Shown here in pieces: positions 43,701-52,928 of a DNA stretch of 64,000 bases (position 1 is its first letter; every line of letters starts with the position of its first letter). The notes under the pieces were generated by a model. It was not told where the DNA came from and did not search any database. It worked only from the letters and a program-made list of their open reading frames with translations. The DNA is taken from the NCBI RefSeq assembly GCF_001650875.1, contig NZ_LXYI01000009.1:1-64000 (forward strand), read 5' to 3'. The position numbers and the translations under genes are program-made. This stretch comes from Sulfitobacter sp. EhC04 (GTDB lineage: Bacteria; Pseudomonadota; Alphaproteobacteria; Rhodobacterales; Rhodobacteraceae).

Positions 43701-43728
43701 AGGGCCGTGCCCAACGGACACGGCCCTG
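43701..43728 (-). terminator. Terminator of tig
   Basis: agggccgtg and cacggccct pair around a nine-base loop. On the minus strand it is followed by tttgcgttt. Confidence 0.7.
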
Positions 43729-43749
43729 CAACGCGTACTGAAACGCGGA

Positions 43750-45081
43750 TTATTCGTCTTCCAGCGCCTCGACGGCCTTTTGAAGCTCCTCTTTGGACAC
43801 TTCCTTTTCGCTCGTCTTCGCCTGCTCGGCGATGTGGTCAACCACCTTGTCCTCGAACAGCGGCGCGCGCAGCTGCTGCTGCATCTGCTGGTTCTGCTGC
43901 ACGAATTCAAAGAACTGGCGTTCCTGGCCCGGATACTGGCGGGCCTGGTTCATGATCGACTGGGTCATCTCGGCGTCGGTCACCTCGACCTCTGCCTTCT
44001 GGCCAATCTCTGCCAGCAGCAGGCCCAGACGTACCCGACGTTCCGCCAACGTCTTGTGCTCGTCCGTGGTCTCGATCTCGGGGTGGTCGTGGCCTTCCAC
44101 ATCGGGGTTGTCCTCGTGCCACAGCTGATGTGCGATCTGGCCCGCCTCGGCTTCGACCAGCGAGGGCGGCAGGTCAAAGCTGACCAGCTTGTCCAGCGCG
44201 TCGAGCAGGCCGCGCTTCATCACCGCGCGAGAGGCACCGGCGTATTCGGCTTCCAGACGTTCCGCGATCTGCTTTTTCAGACCTTCCAGATCCTCGGACC
44301 CGAATTTGGTCGCCAGTTCATCGTTGATCTCTGCGGCAACGGGCTCCTTGACGTCCTTGATGGTGCAGTCAAAGGTCGCTTCCTTGCCCTTGAGATGCTC
44401 GGCCTGGTAATCGTCGGGGAAATTGACGGTAACCGCCTTTTCCTCGCCTGTCTTCACGCCCACAAGCTGCTCTTCAAAGCCGGGGATGAAGGAATTGGAG
44501 CCCAGAACCAGCGGATAGTCCTCTGCCGAACCGCCTTCAAAGGCCTCGCTGTCGACCTTGCCGACGAAATCCATCACGACCTGGTCGCCGTCCTTGGCCT
44601 TGGAACCCTTCTTGCGGGATTTGAAATCCTGCGCGGTTTCGGCCAGGTTTTTCAGCGCCTCGTCGATGGCCGCGTCATCGGCCTTGACCACCAGCTTTTC
44701 CAGCTCGATCTTGGACATGTCGATCTCGGGGATTTCCGGCAGCGCCTCGTAGGTCATGGTGACCTCGACGTCGTCGCCTTCCTTCCAGTCTTCATTGGTC
44801 ATCTTGACGTCAGGCTGCATCGCGGGGCGGTCGCCGGATTTCTCGAAATGCTCGTTCATCGCGCCGTCGATGCTTTCCTGCATCGCTTCGCCCATGACGC
44901 GCTGGCCGAACTGCTTTTTCAGCAGCGCCATCGGCACCTTGCCCTTGCGAAAACCCTTCATCTCAACGTCAGGCTGCGCTTCGGCCAGTTTCTCGTTCAC
45001 TTTGGCGTCCAGTTCAGCCGCCGTCAGCGTGATGGCATAGCCGCGTTTCAGACCGTCGTTCAGCGTCTCGTTGACCTGCAT
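43750..45081 (-). CDS. tig: Trigger factor
   Basis: The ribosome-associated chaperone and prolyl isomerase. The 443 residues comprise the ribosome-binding domain ([32 protein letters not shown], here [19 protein letters not shown]), the FKBP-like PPIase domain ([44 protein letters not shown]), and the long helical C-terminal chaperone arms. The ATG at 45081 ([13 protein letters not shown]) has GGAG upstream and matches the family. A terminator follows. Confidence 0.97.
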   Translation of the reverse strand: MQVNETLNDGLKRGYAITLTAAELDAKVNEKLAEAQPDVEMKGFRKGKVPMALLKKQFGQRVMGEAMQESIDGAMNEHFEKSGDRPAMQPDVKMTNEDWKEGDDVEVTMTYEALPEIPEIDMSKIELEKLVVKADDAAIDEALKNLAETAQDFKSRKKGSKAKDGDQVVMDFVGKVDSEAFEGGSAEDYPLVLGSNSFIPGFEEQLVGVKTGEEKAVTVNFPDDYQAEHLKGKEATFDCTIKDVKEPVAAEINDELATKFGSEDLEGLKKQIAERLEAEYAGASRAVMKRGLLDALDKLVSFDLPPSLVEAEAGQIAHQLWHEDNPDVEGHDHPEIETTDEHKTLAERRVRLGLLLAEIGQKAEVEVTDAEMTQSIMNQARQYPGQERQFFEFVQQNQQMQQQLRAPLFEDKVVDHIAEQAKTSEKEVSKEELQKAVEALEDE

Positions 45082-45185
45082 GTGTGCTCCATAGAGTAAG
45101 GCCGCGCCGAATGGGGCGCGGGCGAAAATTTCTGCCCTTCTATTGAGCAGGGCGCTGGGGTGCAAGGGGGTTTGGGCCGCCGGAC

Positions 45186-46082
45186 CTAGTCCTGCGTGTA
45201 AAGCAGGACAAGCGCATCTGCTTCTTGCAGCAAAACTTCACTTTGCCGGGCGGCGTCAAGCAGGATTTCATCGGTGATCTCACCACCTGCCACAACCTCC
45301 TCCAGCATCTGTTTCATCGGCTTCCAGCTTTTCTTCACGGCACGTAGCTGACCGCGCTGCCGTGGCTTCGGCTTGCCGCCCAACGCGCCGTCCTTGCCGC
45401 CCCTGAACAGCCGGTGAAGCGCGGTGTCAAAGACACCGACTGTATCAGCCAGTGCTTCGCGCACATCCGCGCCGCCAATGCCGATCGACAGGAAACAAAG
45501 CTCCTTGACCATTTTCTGGCTCAACATGCCCTGCCGACCCGCTAGGACAATTGCCGCAGCGATCCCCGGATCAATCTGGGCGGTGCCGTAATGCGCCTCC
45601 ATCAATTCCATGGTTGCGTGCATTTCACTCAAGGTCGGCAAATTGCGGCTGACCATCAGCCAGACAACAACCGTGTGCAGGTCACCCGCCGCGATCTGCC
45701 TTGCCGATGCGGTCAGCCCCGAAGAAAGTGCCGCGGTGCGCGCCAGCCCTGCACGCACGTCAGGATAGGTTTCTTTCAGCACGCCCTGTTCGGCATCGCC
45801 GTCGGCAAGACTGACAAGCATCGCGTCAAAACTGGTTGCGGCCTCATGCGCGCGGCGCGCTTCGACCTCGGAGTCGACCGACACCATCGACAGACAGGCG
45901 CTTTTGGCCATGCGCTGACTTAACATGCGCTGTCGTGCTGCCAGGCTGATCCTGTTGCGGGCATTTTGCGCGGCATCAACCTCGGCCCAGGCGGGCTGGC
46001 CAGAGCCCTCAACCCACAATCCCGCTACAATCAGCGCCACGGTCAAATAAGGCCGCGCCACTGCTGTTATCCTGTACGTCAT
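45186..46082 (-). CDS. Exported protein with two PilJ-type sensor repeats
   Basis: 298 residues: an N-terminal signal or anchor ([18 protein letters not shown]), then two copies of the PilJ/NIT-like helical-bundle motif (pfam13675): [21 protein letters not shown] near residue 45 and [22 protein letters not shown] near residue 170. In type IV pilus chemoreceptors and nitrate sensors this motif binds small anions. Here no signalling domain follows, so it may be a stand-alone periplasmic binding or adaptor protein. It is separate from neighbours. Confidence 0.75.
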   Translation of the reverse strand: MTYRITAVARPYLTVALIVAGLWVEGSGQPAWAEVDAAQNARNRISLAARQRMLSQRMAKSACLSMVSVDSEVEARRAHEAATSFDAMLVSLADGDAEQGVLKETYPDVRAGLARTAALSSGLTASARQIAAGDLHTVVVWLMVSRNLPTLSEMHATMELMEAHYGTAQIDPGIAAAIVLAGRQGMLSQKMVKELCFLSIGIGGADVREALADTVGVFDTALHRLFRGGKDGALGGKPKPRQRGQLRAVKKSWKPMKQMLEEVVAGGEITDEILLDAARQSEVLLQEADALVLLYTQD

Positions 46083-46160
46083 GCGGCCATCCTGATGAAC
46101 TTGCTCGGCCCGTTATAATCATGCGGGCGTAAAAAGTTCCTGAATGGCCGCCCCGGCGGC

Positions 46161-46445
46161 TCACATGCCCAGCGCTTCCTTGTACATTTCCAGCACCGCT
46201 TCTTCTTCGGCAATGTCGTCCTTGTCGCGCTTGCGCAGGGCAATCACCTTGCGCATCACCTTGGTGTCATAGCCGCGCGCCTTGGCCTCGGCCATGACTT
46301 CCTTTTGCTGCTCTGCAAGGTCCTTTTTCTCAGCGTCCAGCCGCTCGATACGCTCGATGAACTGACGCAGTTCATTGGCGGTCACGCGGTAGGTCGCATC
46401 GCCCACCGTGTCGACAACTTCGGGGTTGGTGCCTGTATCGCTCAT
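46161..46445 (-). CDS. DUF2312 family protein
   Basis: A 94-residue helical protein. The segment YRVTANELRQFIERIERLDAEKKDLAEQQKEVMAEAKARGYDTKVMRKVIALRKRDKDDIAEEEAVLEMYKEALGM is the family's entire conserved domain; members are near-universal in alphaproteobacteria and look like GapR-type DNA-binding proteins. GapR binds overtwisted DNA in Caulobacter; the length and the helix pattern here match that group. The ATG at 46445 has ggagaa upstream. Confidence 0.9.
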   Translation of the reverse strand: MSDTGTNPEVVDTVGDATYRVTANELRQFIERIERLDAEKKDLAEQQKEVMAEAKARGYDTKVMRKVIALRKRDKDDIAEEEAVLEMYKEALGM

Positions 46446-46549
46446 TGCGTTCTCCTGCGCTTGGGGTTGGTCGGCACTGACTACAAGCGCGCCGCGCGCC
46501 CTGCAAGACGCACTTGATCCGGCCGGGTCTTTGGCGTAGCGGATGCGCC

Positions 46550-46789
46550 ATGGAAACGACCGAGACCAACATTCTGGACATCGTGATCTGGACCGGGGCG
46601 GCAATATCGCTGCTGGGGCTGGTCGGGCTGGTCTGGTGCATCATCGCCGTGTCACGCGCGAAACGCGCCAATCTGGACGACGATGCGATGCGCGCAGTGC
46701 TGAAATCCGCGATCCCGCTGAACCTGGGCGCATTGTTTTTGTCCGTGATCGGCCTGATGATGGTGATTGTCGGCATCTTTCTGGGCTGA
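46550..46789 (+). CDS. Small two-span membrane protein
   Basis: 79 residues with two spans (IVIWTGAAISLLGLVGLVWCIIAVS and LNLGALFLSVIGLMMVIVGIFLG) joined by a charged loop (RAKRANLDDDAMRAVLKS). Proteins of this layout are common in Roseobacter-group genomes without assigned function. The ATG at 46550 is chosen so that the acidic N-terminus directly precedes the first span. Confidence 0.7.
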   Translation: METTETNILDIVIWTGAAISLLGLVGLVWCIIAVSRAKRANLDDDAMRAVLKSAIPLNLGALFLSVIGLMMVIVGIFLG

Positions 46790-46837
46790 ACGCAAGCCAC
46801 CGCTGGACAGAAGGCACCGGGCTGCGTAAATCATCCC

Positions 46838-47260
46838 ATGGACATTCGACAACTCACCCCCCGCTATTTCGTGGCCCCCCAGATCGACCCGTCGGACATG
46901 GAGGCCATTCGCGCTGCGGGCATCACCCGCATCCTGTGCAACCGCCCGGACGCAGAGGTGCCGCCCAGCCATCAGGCCGCCGCGATCCAGGCTGCCGCCG
47001 AGGCGGCCGGCATCGGATTTGCGCTGCAACCGCTGACCCATCAGACCATGGTGCCGGATGTGATCGGGCAAAACCGCGCGCTGGGTGCGGACACGGATGA
47101 TGTGGTGCTGGCCTATTGCGCCTCCGGTACACGGTCGACCATCGCCTGGGCGCTGGGTCAGGCCGGGCAGATGCCCGCCGATGATATCCTCGCCGCTGCC
47201 CGCGCGGGCGGCTATGACATTTCAAACATCGCCCCGGCGCTGGATGCACCTTTCACCTGA
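46838..47260 (+). CDS. TIGR01244/DUF442 phosphatase-like sulfurtransferase domain
   Basis: 140 residues with a tyrosine-phosphatase-like fold: RYFVAPQIDPSDMEAIRAAGITRILCNRPDAEVP and the loop VLAYCASGTRSTIAWAL with the catalytic Cys and Arg (CxxGxRS). In other bacteria this domain is fused to persulfide dioxygenases (Blh) for sulfide detoxification. Here it stands alone. Thiosulfate or persulfide chemistry is inference. Confidence 0.85.
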   Translation: MDIRQLTPRYFVAPQIDPSDMEAIRAAGITRILCNRPDAEVPPSHQAAAIQAAAEAAGIGFALQPLTHQTMVPDVIGQNRALGADTDDVVLAYCASGTRSTIAWALGQAGQMPADDILAAARAGGYDISNIAPALDAPFT

Positions 47261-47264
47261 CAGG

Positions 47265-48473
47265 TCAGCCTGCCTTGCGCTCTGACAGATCGGGCAAATC
47301 CGGCAGGTCACCCAAATCCGGCATGTCGTCAAGCTCCGGCAGGCCGTCAAGCTCGGGCAGGTCATCCATATTTGAAAGATCCAGTTCGGGCAGATCGGAC
47401 ATATCCGGCAAGTCATCCGGCGCTGCCGGGCTGACATCGATCGGTGCCATCTCCGCCGGAGCAGAAGGTATTGGCGGCGAGTGCGGTTCCGGCGCGCGCT
47501 GATCCAGCCCCGCCCGGTCGCTGGCGCGCCGGTTCGGTGTCTGGGCACCCCGCTTTTCCGGCACGATCCGCAGCGCACGGCAACCGTCCAACTGCCCCAG
47601 CACGCCGCGCACCAGACTGCCGCCACCGGGTCTGAGCACCTCTGCCCTGTCAAAGCGCGCGCCGTTCAATTCCAGCGTATCGCCGACGCGCAATTGGCCC
47701 AGCCTCGCCAGCGGCATCCGCAGCCGCGCCAGCGCAATGTCCAGACCGACATCCAGCGCCAGCACCGATTGCGACAGGGTGGCGGATTTCTGATTGCCCT
47801 TGCCTGCGACCTCCTCCACCGCGTCCTCCGGCGGGACCTGCGCCACCGCTTCGTCGGGTTCGGGCAGGCAAAGCAGGATCTGGCCCTGCCGCACGCCACC
47901 CGCAATATCGACGGTCAGGGTGATCAGGCGGTATGCCTGTTCTTCAAGTGCCAGCGAAAGCAGGCGTGGATTATCGACCCGACTGCCAAAGGCATGACCC
48001 GCCAGCAGATGCTTGTCCGCCGGCGCGTCAGGCAGTGCCGCCGCCCGCTTGATCAGCGCATTCACGAAGGGGGCGGTGACGGCCGCATCCGTATCCGTCA
48101 TCGGGCGTGGATCGCCCCCGGTGTCGGGCAACACCTGTGCCATGGTCTGCTGCTGGATCAACGCGCCCACCAGCAATGGGTCCAGCGCCGCTGCCGCAGG
48201 CCGCCCGTCGGGACCATCCAGCAGCATCAGCAGGTTCCGCGCGTCAAAGTGTTCTTGCAGGTCGTCGCCTGCCACCTCTTCCACCTTGATGGCAAGGGCG
48301 GCCAGCGCCAGATCAAGCAGGTCATCAGCCACCTTCGCCAGACTGAGGCGCAGGGATTTGGCCAAGGTCATTGCGCGCGCCTGATGCCTGGCGCGGCCCC
48401 GGTCGGTCTTGCGCCGCAAAACGGAGCCTTCCCCGCTGTCTGATTTTTGCTGAGCTTGCCCCATGGCCACCAT
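47265..48473 (-). CDS. FliM/FliN (SpoA)-family protein with acidic repeat tail
   Basis: 402 residues. A FliM-like middle domain (AAALDPLLVGALIQQQTM, FVNALIKRAAAL, GHAFGSRVDNPRLLSLALEEQAYRLITLTVDIA) precedes a SpoA/FliN domain (LALDVGLDIALARLRMPLARLGQLRVGDTLELNG). After that come a proline-rich linker and about 45 residues of degenerate repeats (DLPELD, MPDL, LPDL). SpoA domains form the C-ring of flagella or type III systems. No other flagellar gene is in the window, but Rhodobacteraceae often keep this gene apart. Function as a motor-switch protein is likely but not certain. Confidence 0.75.
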   Translation of the reverse strand: MVAMGQAQQKSDSGEGSVLRRKTDRGRARHQARAMTLAKSLRLSLAKVADDLLDLALAALAIKVEEVAGDDLQEHFDARNLLMLLDGPDGRPAAAALDPLLVGALIQQQTMAQVLPDTGGDPRPMTDTDAAVTAPFVNALIKRAAALPDAPADKHLLAGHAFGSRVDNPRLLSLALEEQAYRLITLTVDIAGGVRQGQILLCLPEPDEAVAQVPPEDAVEEVAGKGNQKSATLSQSVLALDVGLDIALARLRMPLARLGQLRVGDTLELNGARFDRAEVLRPGGGSLVRGVLGQLDGCRALRIVPEKRGAQTPNRRASDRAGLDQRAPEPHSPPIPSAPAEMAPIDVSPAAPDDLPDMSDLPELDLSNMDDLPELDGLPELDDMPDLGDLPDLPDLSERKAG

Positions 48474-48525
48474 TCATTCGTGCGTCATTGCAACAGCATT
48501 AACGCCAAACCGGTTACCAAGCCCT

Positions 48526-51237
48526 TTAAGTCACCGGCGTCTGGCCCGGATTTTCGGCATCCTGCACCAGAACGCTCTGCGGCAGGCTGACCCTGAAGGC
48601 GGTGCCGCTCTCCTTTGGCAGATACAGAACCTGCCCGCCGAGCCGCGACATGATCTCCTGGCAGATGGCAAGTCCAAGGCCCACACCCTCCGCTGCTTCC
48701 CCGCTGATCCGAAAGAACTTTTCGAAGATGACCGATTGCACGTCGGCGTCGATGCCGCTGCCATTGTCGACAAAGTCAATCCACAGGCCGCCGTCGTGAC
48801 GGCTGACGCGGATGGTCAGCGCAGGCTCTGCCGCGTCACAATATTTGCGCGCGTTGGACACGAGGTTGATGAACACCTGCACCAGACGGTCGATATCGGT
48901 GTGCAGCACGACGTCGGGCGTTTCGGTTTCACGATGCACCGCCAGCGCAGGCCCCGCCCCGGCCAGCGCCGTCGTCACCGCGCGGTCCATCATGTCGCTC
49001 AGCCGGTCCTGCCCCATGCGCAGAGTCACCTGCCCGTTCTCCAGCACCGACAGATCCAGAAGCTCATCCAGCAGACGGGTCAGGCGCAGCGTTTCCGAAT
49101 GGATGATGGAGGCATAGCGCGTCTTGTCCGCCTCGGTCAGCTTGCCCGCATCGCGCAGGATCTCGGAAAACGACCGGATTGAGGTCATCGGGGTGCGCAG
49201 CTCATGGCTGATCTGGCTGAGGAACCCGTCCTTTTGCAGTGAAAGCTGGGTCAGTTTTTCATTGGCGCTGCGCAGTTTTGCTGCCGTTTCGGTCAATTCA
49301 CGGGATTTCTGTTCAAGCTGGTTGGAATATTCCAGCATCTGCGCGGATTCGTCCGCCACCGCCAGCAGGTCCTGCACAGAGACAGAGGTGCCACCGACGA
49401 TCTGGCTGACCATGGCATGTGCGGTTGCGGCCCCCACGGAGCCTGCCAATTCCCGCTCCAGCGCCTGCACAAAGGCGGGCGTGGGTTCCGGCAGGCCGCC
49501 GGTAATGCCCTGGGCCTCCGCCTCCGCACGGAAAAACGCCTGCGCCTCGGGCGCGCCCAGAATGCGCTGCGCCATGATCATCAGATCCTCGCTGCCCGCG
49601 ACCGAGGCGGTCCAGCTGCGCGCCGGGCCGGAATGTTCCAGCACATTCACGAACTGCGCCCCCTGAAGCCGTTCGATCGGGTCGGGAAAGCTGACGATGG
49701 AGACCGCGACAAAGGCCAGCGTGTTCAGCGACAGCGACCAGACCACCGCATGCACCGTCGGGTCCAGACCCGAAATGCCGAACAGCGCCTGCGGGCGCAG
49801 CCAGCTTTGCCCCCATAGGCCCTGCGCAAAAGTCTCCGCCGACAGTGCGGCGCCCACGCCAAAGCTGGGCAGCAGCATGGTGAACACCCATATCGCAAAG
49901 CCGATCCCGAGACCGCACAGCGCGCCCGACCGGGTGGCACCGCGCCAGAAAATACCGCCCAGAAGCGCCGGCAGGAACTGCGCCACCCCGCCGAAAGAGA
50001 TCGTGCCGATGGCGGCAAGGGCCGCACTGCCGCCGGAGATGCGGTAATAAAGCACGCCAAGCGCGATGATCAGCAGGATCGACAGTCGCCGCGCCAGCAG
50101 GACCACCTGCCGCACATCGCCCGATTGCACCGCGCTGCCGTGCCGGGTGCTCAGCCAGATCGGCATCACGATATGGTTCGACACCATGGTGGACAGCGCC
50201 AGCGTCGCCACGATCACCATCGAGGTGGCCGATGAAAACCCGCCGAGGAAAGACAGCATCGCCAGCCCGTTCTGCCCCTGGCTCAGCGGCAGGCTGAGCA
50301 CAAAGAGATCGGGGTTGGAACCGGGCGGCATCAGGTCCAGCCCCACCACCGCGATGGGCACCACGAAAAGGCTCATCAACATCAGGTAGAGCGGAAAGGC
50401 CCAGGAGGCGATTTGCAGGTGCCGTTCCTCGTCGTTTTCGACAACCATGACCTGAAACATGCGCGGCAGGCAGACAAAGGCCGCCGCCGACAACAGCGTC
50501 AGCGCGGCCCAGCGGCCGCCCTGCACCTGCCATTCACCGATCGCCGAGGCATCGACCCGCGCCAGCGTCTGCTCCACCCCGCCGCCAAGGCCCCAGACCA
50601 CAAAGATACCCACCGCCAGCGAGGCCACCAGCTTGACAATGGCCTCCACCGCGATGGCGATCACCACGCCGTGATGGCGTTCGTTCACATTCAGGTTCCT
50701 TGTGCCGAAAAGCACGGTGAACAGCGCCAGCCCCGCCGCCACCCAAAGGGCCGCGCTGACCGGGTTATAGCTGCTGCCATCGCCATTGGCCGCGAAGATC
50801 GACAGCGACAGGACCACCGATTGCAATTGCAGCGCAATGTAAGGCGTGACTCCGATCACCGCCATCAGGGTCACGATGATGGCCAGGCTGTTGGACTTGC
50901 CATAGCGGCTTGAGATCAGGTCGGCGATGGACGTCACCCGCTGGCTGCGCCCGATCCGCACCAGCCGGCGCAGGCCCCACCACCAGCCGATCATCACCAG
51001 GCTGGGGCCTAGATAGATGGTGACATATTCCAGCCCCGACCGCGCCGCATAGCCAACGGCACCGTAGAACGTCCAGGCGGTGCAGTAGATCGACAGTGAC
51101 AGCGTATAGACCAGCGGAGAGCGCAGCAGCGTGCCGCCCTTGCCGCGCAGCGCCGCACGCTCTGCCCAGAAGGCGACCAGAAACAGCCCGGCCACATAGG
51201 CCAGGCAGACCAGCACAAGTTCGTTCAGCGCGACCAT
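48526..51237 (-). CDS. Sodium:solute symporter-histidine kinase fusion (CbrA-like)
   Basis: 903 residues. Residues 1-480 form about thirteen spans of the SSS/PutP type (LRRLVRIGRSQRVTSIADLISSRYGKS, SFLGGFSSATSMVIVATLALSTMVSNH). After a soluble linker and a coiled coil come the histidine kinase modules: H-box QISHELRTPMTSIRSFSEIL, N-box FINLVSNARKYCD, G1 FVDNGSGID and G2 GVGLGLAICQEIM. CbrA/PrlS-type sensors couple uptake or sensing of a nutrient to phosphotransfer. The start shares one base with the stop of the preceding small gene (TGATG), and a response-regulator gene lies just upstream. Confidence 0.93.
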   Translation of the reverse strand: MVALNELVLVCLAYVAGLFLVAFWAERAALRGKGGTLLRSPLVYTLSLSIYCTAWTFYGAVGYAARSGLEYVTIYLGPSLVMIGWWWGLRRLVRIGRSQRVTSIADLISSRYGKSNSLAIIVTLMAVIGVTPYIALQLQSVVLSLSIFAANGDGSSYNPVSAALWVAAGLALFTVLFGTRNLNVNERHHGVVIAIAVEAIVKLVASLAVGIFVVWGLGGGVEQTLARVDASAIGEWQVQGGRWAALTLLSAAAFVCLPRMFQVMVVENDEERHLQIASWAFPLYLMLMSLFVVPIAVVGLDLMPPGSNPDLFVLSLPLSQGQNGLAMLSFLGGFSSATSMVIVATLALSTMVSNHIVMPIWLSTRHGSAVQSGDVRQVVLLARRLSILLIIALGVLYYRISGGSAALAAIGTISFGGVAQFLPALLGGIFWRGATRSGALCGLGIGFAIWVFTMLLPSFGVGAALSAETFAQGLWGQSWLRPQALFGISGLDPTVHAVVWSLSLNTLAFVAVSIVSFPDPIERLQGAQFVNVLEHSGPARSWTASVAGSEDLMIMAQRILGAPEAQAFFRAEAEAQGITGGLPEPTPAFVQALERELAGSVGAATAHAMVSQIVGGTSVSVQDLLAVADESAQMLEYSNQLEQKSRELTETAAKLRSANEKLTQLSLQKDGFLSQISHELRTPMTSIRSFSEILRDAGKLTEADKTRYASIIHSETLRLTRLLDELLDLSVLENGQVTLRMGQDRLSDMMDRAVTTALAGAGPALAVHRETETPDVVLHTDIDRLVQVFINLVSNARKYCDAAEPALTIRVSRHDGGLWIDFVDNGSGIDADVQSVIFEKFFRISGEAAEGVGLGLAICQEIMSRLGGQVLYLPKESGTAFRVSLPQSVLVQDAENPGQTPVT

Positions 51238-51542
51238 CAGCCCTGTCGGGGCGGGCTGTCCGCGCCACCCTCTGCGCTATCCTCTGCGGCACCACGCCCG
51301 GTGCGCCACCACAGGGCCAGCGCGCCAAGGATCAACAGGACCCAGACCCCGAAGATATAGCGCAGCGCCGAGGACATCGGCATCGGCGCGCCCGTCCCCT
51401 CTCCCGGCCCTTCCCCCGGCACCGCCCAGAGCAGCGGCACCATCCACAGCGCCAGACCCACCAGCGGCCACAGGCGCAGGGCATCCATCGCCCGGCGCAT
51501 TCGGTAGCTGCGGCGTTCAAGAAACATGCGGCGCTCGGGCAT
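51237..51542 (-). CDS. Small membrane protein of the symporter-kinase operon
   Basis: 101 residues: a basic N-terminus (MPERRMFLERRSYRMRR), two spans (LWPLVGLALWMVPLLWAVPG and ALRYIFGVWVLLILGALALWW) and a polar C-terminus. It lies between the response-regulator and the kinase genes with seven- and minus-one-base spacing, so all three are co-translated. I do not recognise the family. A role as an accessory subunit of the symporter-kinase is inference from position. Confidence 0.75.
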   Translation of the reverse strand: MPERRMFLERRSYRMRRAMDALRLWPLVGLALWMVPLLWAVPGEGPGEGTGAPMPMSSALRYIFGVWVLLILGALALWWRTGRGAAEDSAEGGADSPPRQG

Positions 51543-51549
51543 GGCGGCC

Positions 51550-51921
51550 TCAGGCCGAGGCCGTCAGTTCGCGCACGGCCTCCAGCATCTCGGCATTGGA
51601 AAAGGGTTTGGTCATGAACTTGCTCACCCCTGCCTTGCGCGCCATCTCGCGGTCGCGGCTCTGGCCGCGCGCGGTCAGCATCATCACCGGCAGATCGGCA
51701 AAGGCCGGATCGGCCCGCAGGTCGTGCAATATCTCGAACCCGCTGCGGCCCGGCAACATCACGTCCAGCAGCACCAGGTCGGGGCGGACCTTGCGGATCA
51801 CCTCCACCGCGTTCAGCCCGTTTGCCAATGTCTCTACCCGCCAGCCGTCATTCGACAGGACAAAGCGGATGGCTTCGGCGATGTTCAGCTCGTCCTCCAC
51901 CAGCACGACATGTTTGCTCAT
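51550..51921 (-). CDS. Single-domain response regulator
   Basis: 123 residues, one receiver domain only. The phospho-acceptor is Asp53 in LVLLDVMLPG; VLVEDELN supplies the acidic pair, and FMTKPFS the conserved Lys. There is no DNA-binding output domain, so it must act through protein contacts or a phosphorelay. It is the first gene of the operon with the small membrane protein and the symporter-kinase, which is its probable partner. Confidence 0.93.
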   Translation of the reverse strand: MSKHVVLVEDELNIAEAIRFVLSNDGWRVETLANGLNAVEVIRKVRPDLVLLDVMLPGRSGFEILHDLRADPAFADLPVMMLTARGQSRDREMARKAGVSKFMTKPFSNAEMLEAVRELTASA

Positions 51922-52142
51922 GCGCGGTTTTCCCTCCCCATGCGGCCTGTTGCAACCGCGCTTCAACATGCACCGGAACATGCGACCTGTCAAAGCTGTG
52001 CATGGGACCGGGCAGCGAAGGGTGTGATCGTGGTAAATGCACCGCAGCCGGCCTGTCCGGATGCGGCGTGTGGAGGCCTGCCGGAGCAGGCGTTATTCAC
52101 CCTTTGCGCCCGGTCTGACAAGGCCGCCGCGCGCAACCGGGA

Positions 52143-52868
52143 TCAGTCCCGCCCCGCATCCAGGACAGCAGCTGCCAAAGCGGCCGGGTCCGAAAAGCAC
52201 AACTCATGGCTGCCCGGTATCTGGACAAGACGAAACAGGCCCAGCTTCTCGGACAGGCGCGGATGCCAGCCAAGGCTCTGTGGCAGTGCCGTGTCTTCGG
52301 TGCAGTTGATGTAGGACTTGGCAATCTGCATCTCTGCCGGGTTCACCGACAGGGAAATCGGGTCAGTGAAGGTCGCGTAGGGATGCGCATTGAGTTGTTC
52401 ATAGGCCGATTGCGCAAGCTCCTCCGAGCCATCGTTGATGAAGGCCTCGCGCCAGATGGGGAACGGCAGCATGACACTATTGTCGGCACTCTCGGCGCTG
52501 ACCACATCGAACATGCCGACGTAGTGCGGCGGCACCATGTCGTTCAGACTTTCCCCGTCGTTAGGGACAAAGGCGTTCCAGTAGATCAGACGCCGCAACC
52601 GGCTGGCGATCCGGTCCGCCACGCCGGTGATGACCATTCCGCCATAGCTGTGTCCCAGCAGAACGACATCGTCCAGATCGTTGGTCTCGATGTATGCGAC
52701 AATGGAAGCGATGGCGGCTTCCAGGCCCGTTGTACGCGGGTCGTCGGGGTTGTTTCCGGCAATGGTCGGGCAATGAACGACGTGTCCGGCATCGCGCATG
52801 GGCTGTGCCACTGGCTCGAACTGCGCGCCCGTGTGCCATGCGCCGTGTACAAGTACAAAAGTAGACAT
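52143..52868 (-). CDS. Alpha/beta hydrolase
   Basis: 241 residues of the small esterase type: TFVLVHGAWHTGAQFEPVAQPMRDAGHVVHCP with the oxyanion HGAW, nucleophile in VVLLGHSYGGMVITG, and the late His in IPGSHELCFSDPAALAAAVLDA. The pattern matches plant-type methylesterase/hydroxynitrile lyase relatives that bacteria use on small esters. The substrate is unknown. It is divergent from an AraC regulator, 60 bases away, which probably controls it. Confidence 0.88.
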   Translation of the reverse strand: MSTFVLVHGAWHTGAQFEPVAQPMRDAGHVVHCPTIAGNNPDDPRTTGLEAAIASIVAYIETNDLDDVVLLGHSYGGMVITGVADRIASRLRRLIYWNAFVPNDGESLNDMVPPHYVGMFDVVSAESADNSVMLPFPIWREAFINDGSEELAQSAYEQLNAHPYATFTDPISLSVNPAEMQIAKSYINCTEDTALPQSLGWHPRLSEKLGLFRLVQIPGSHELCFSDPAALAAAVLDAGRD

Positions 52869-52928
52869 CCTTGGTTTCTCCCTTTAGCCTAATCTTCTTG
52901 AAAGATACCTTTCCCAATCCGGTTTCCT

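Noticed and set aside
47280..47410. CRISPR-like repetitive DNA
   Set aside because: The repeats are short, degenerate, in frame and encode Leu-Pro-Glu-Leu-Asp units of the FliM/FliN-like protein.
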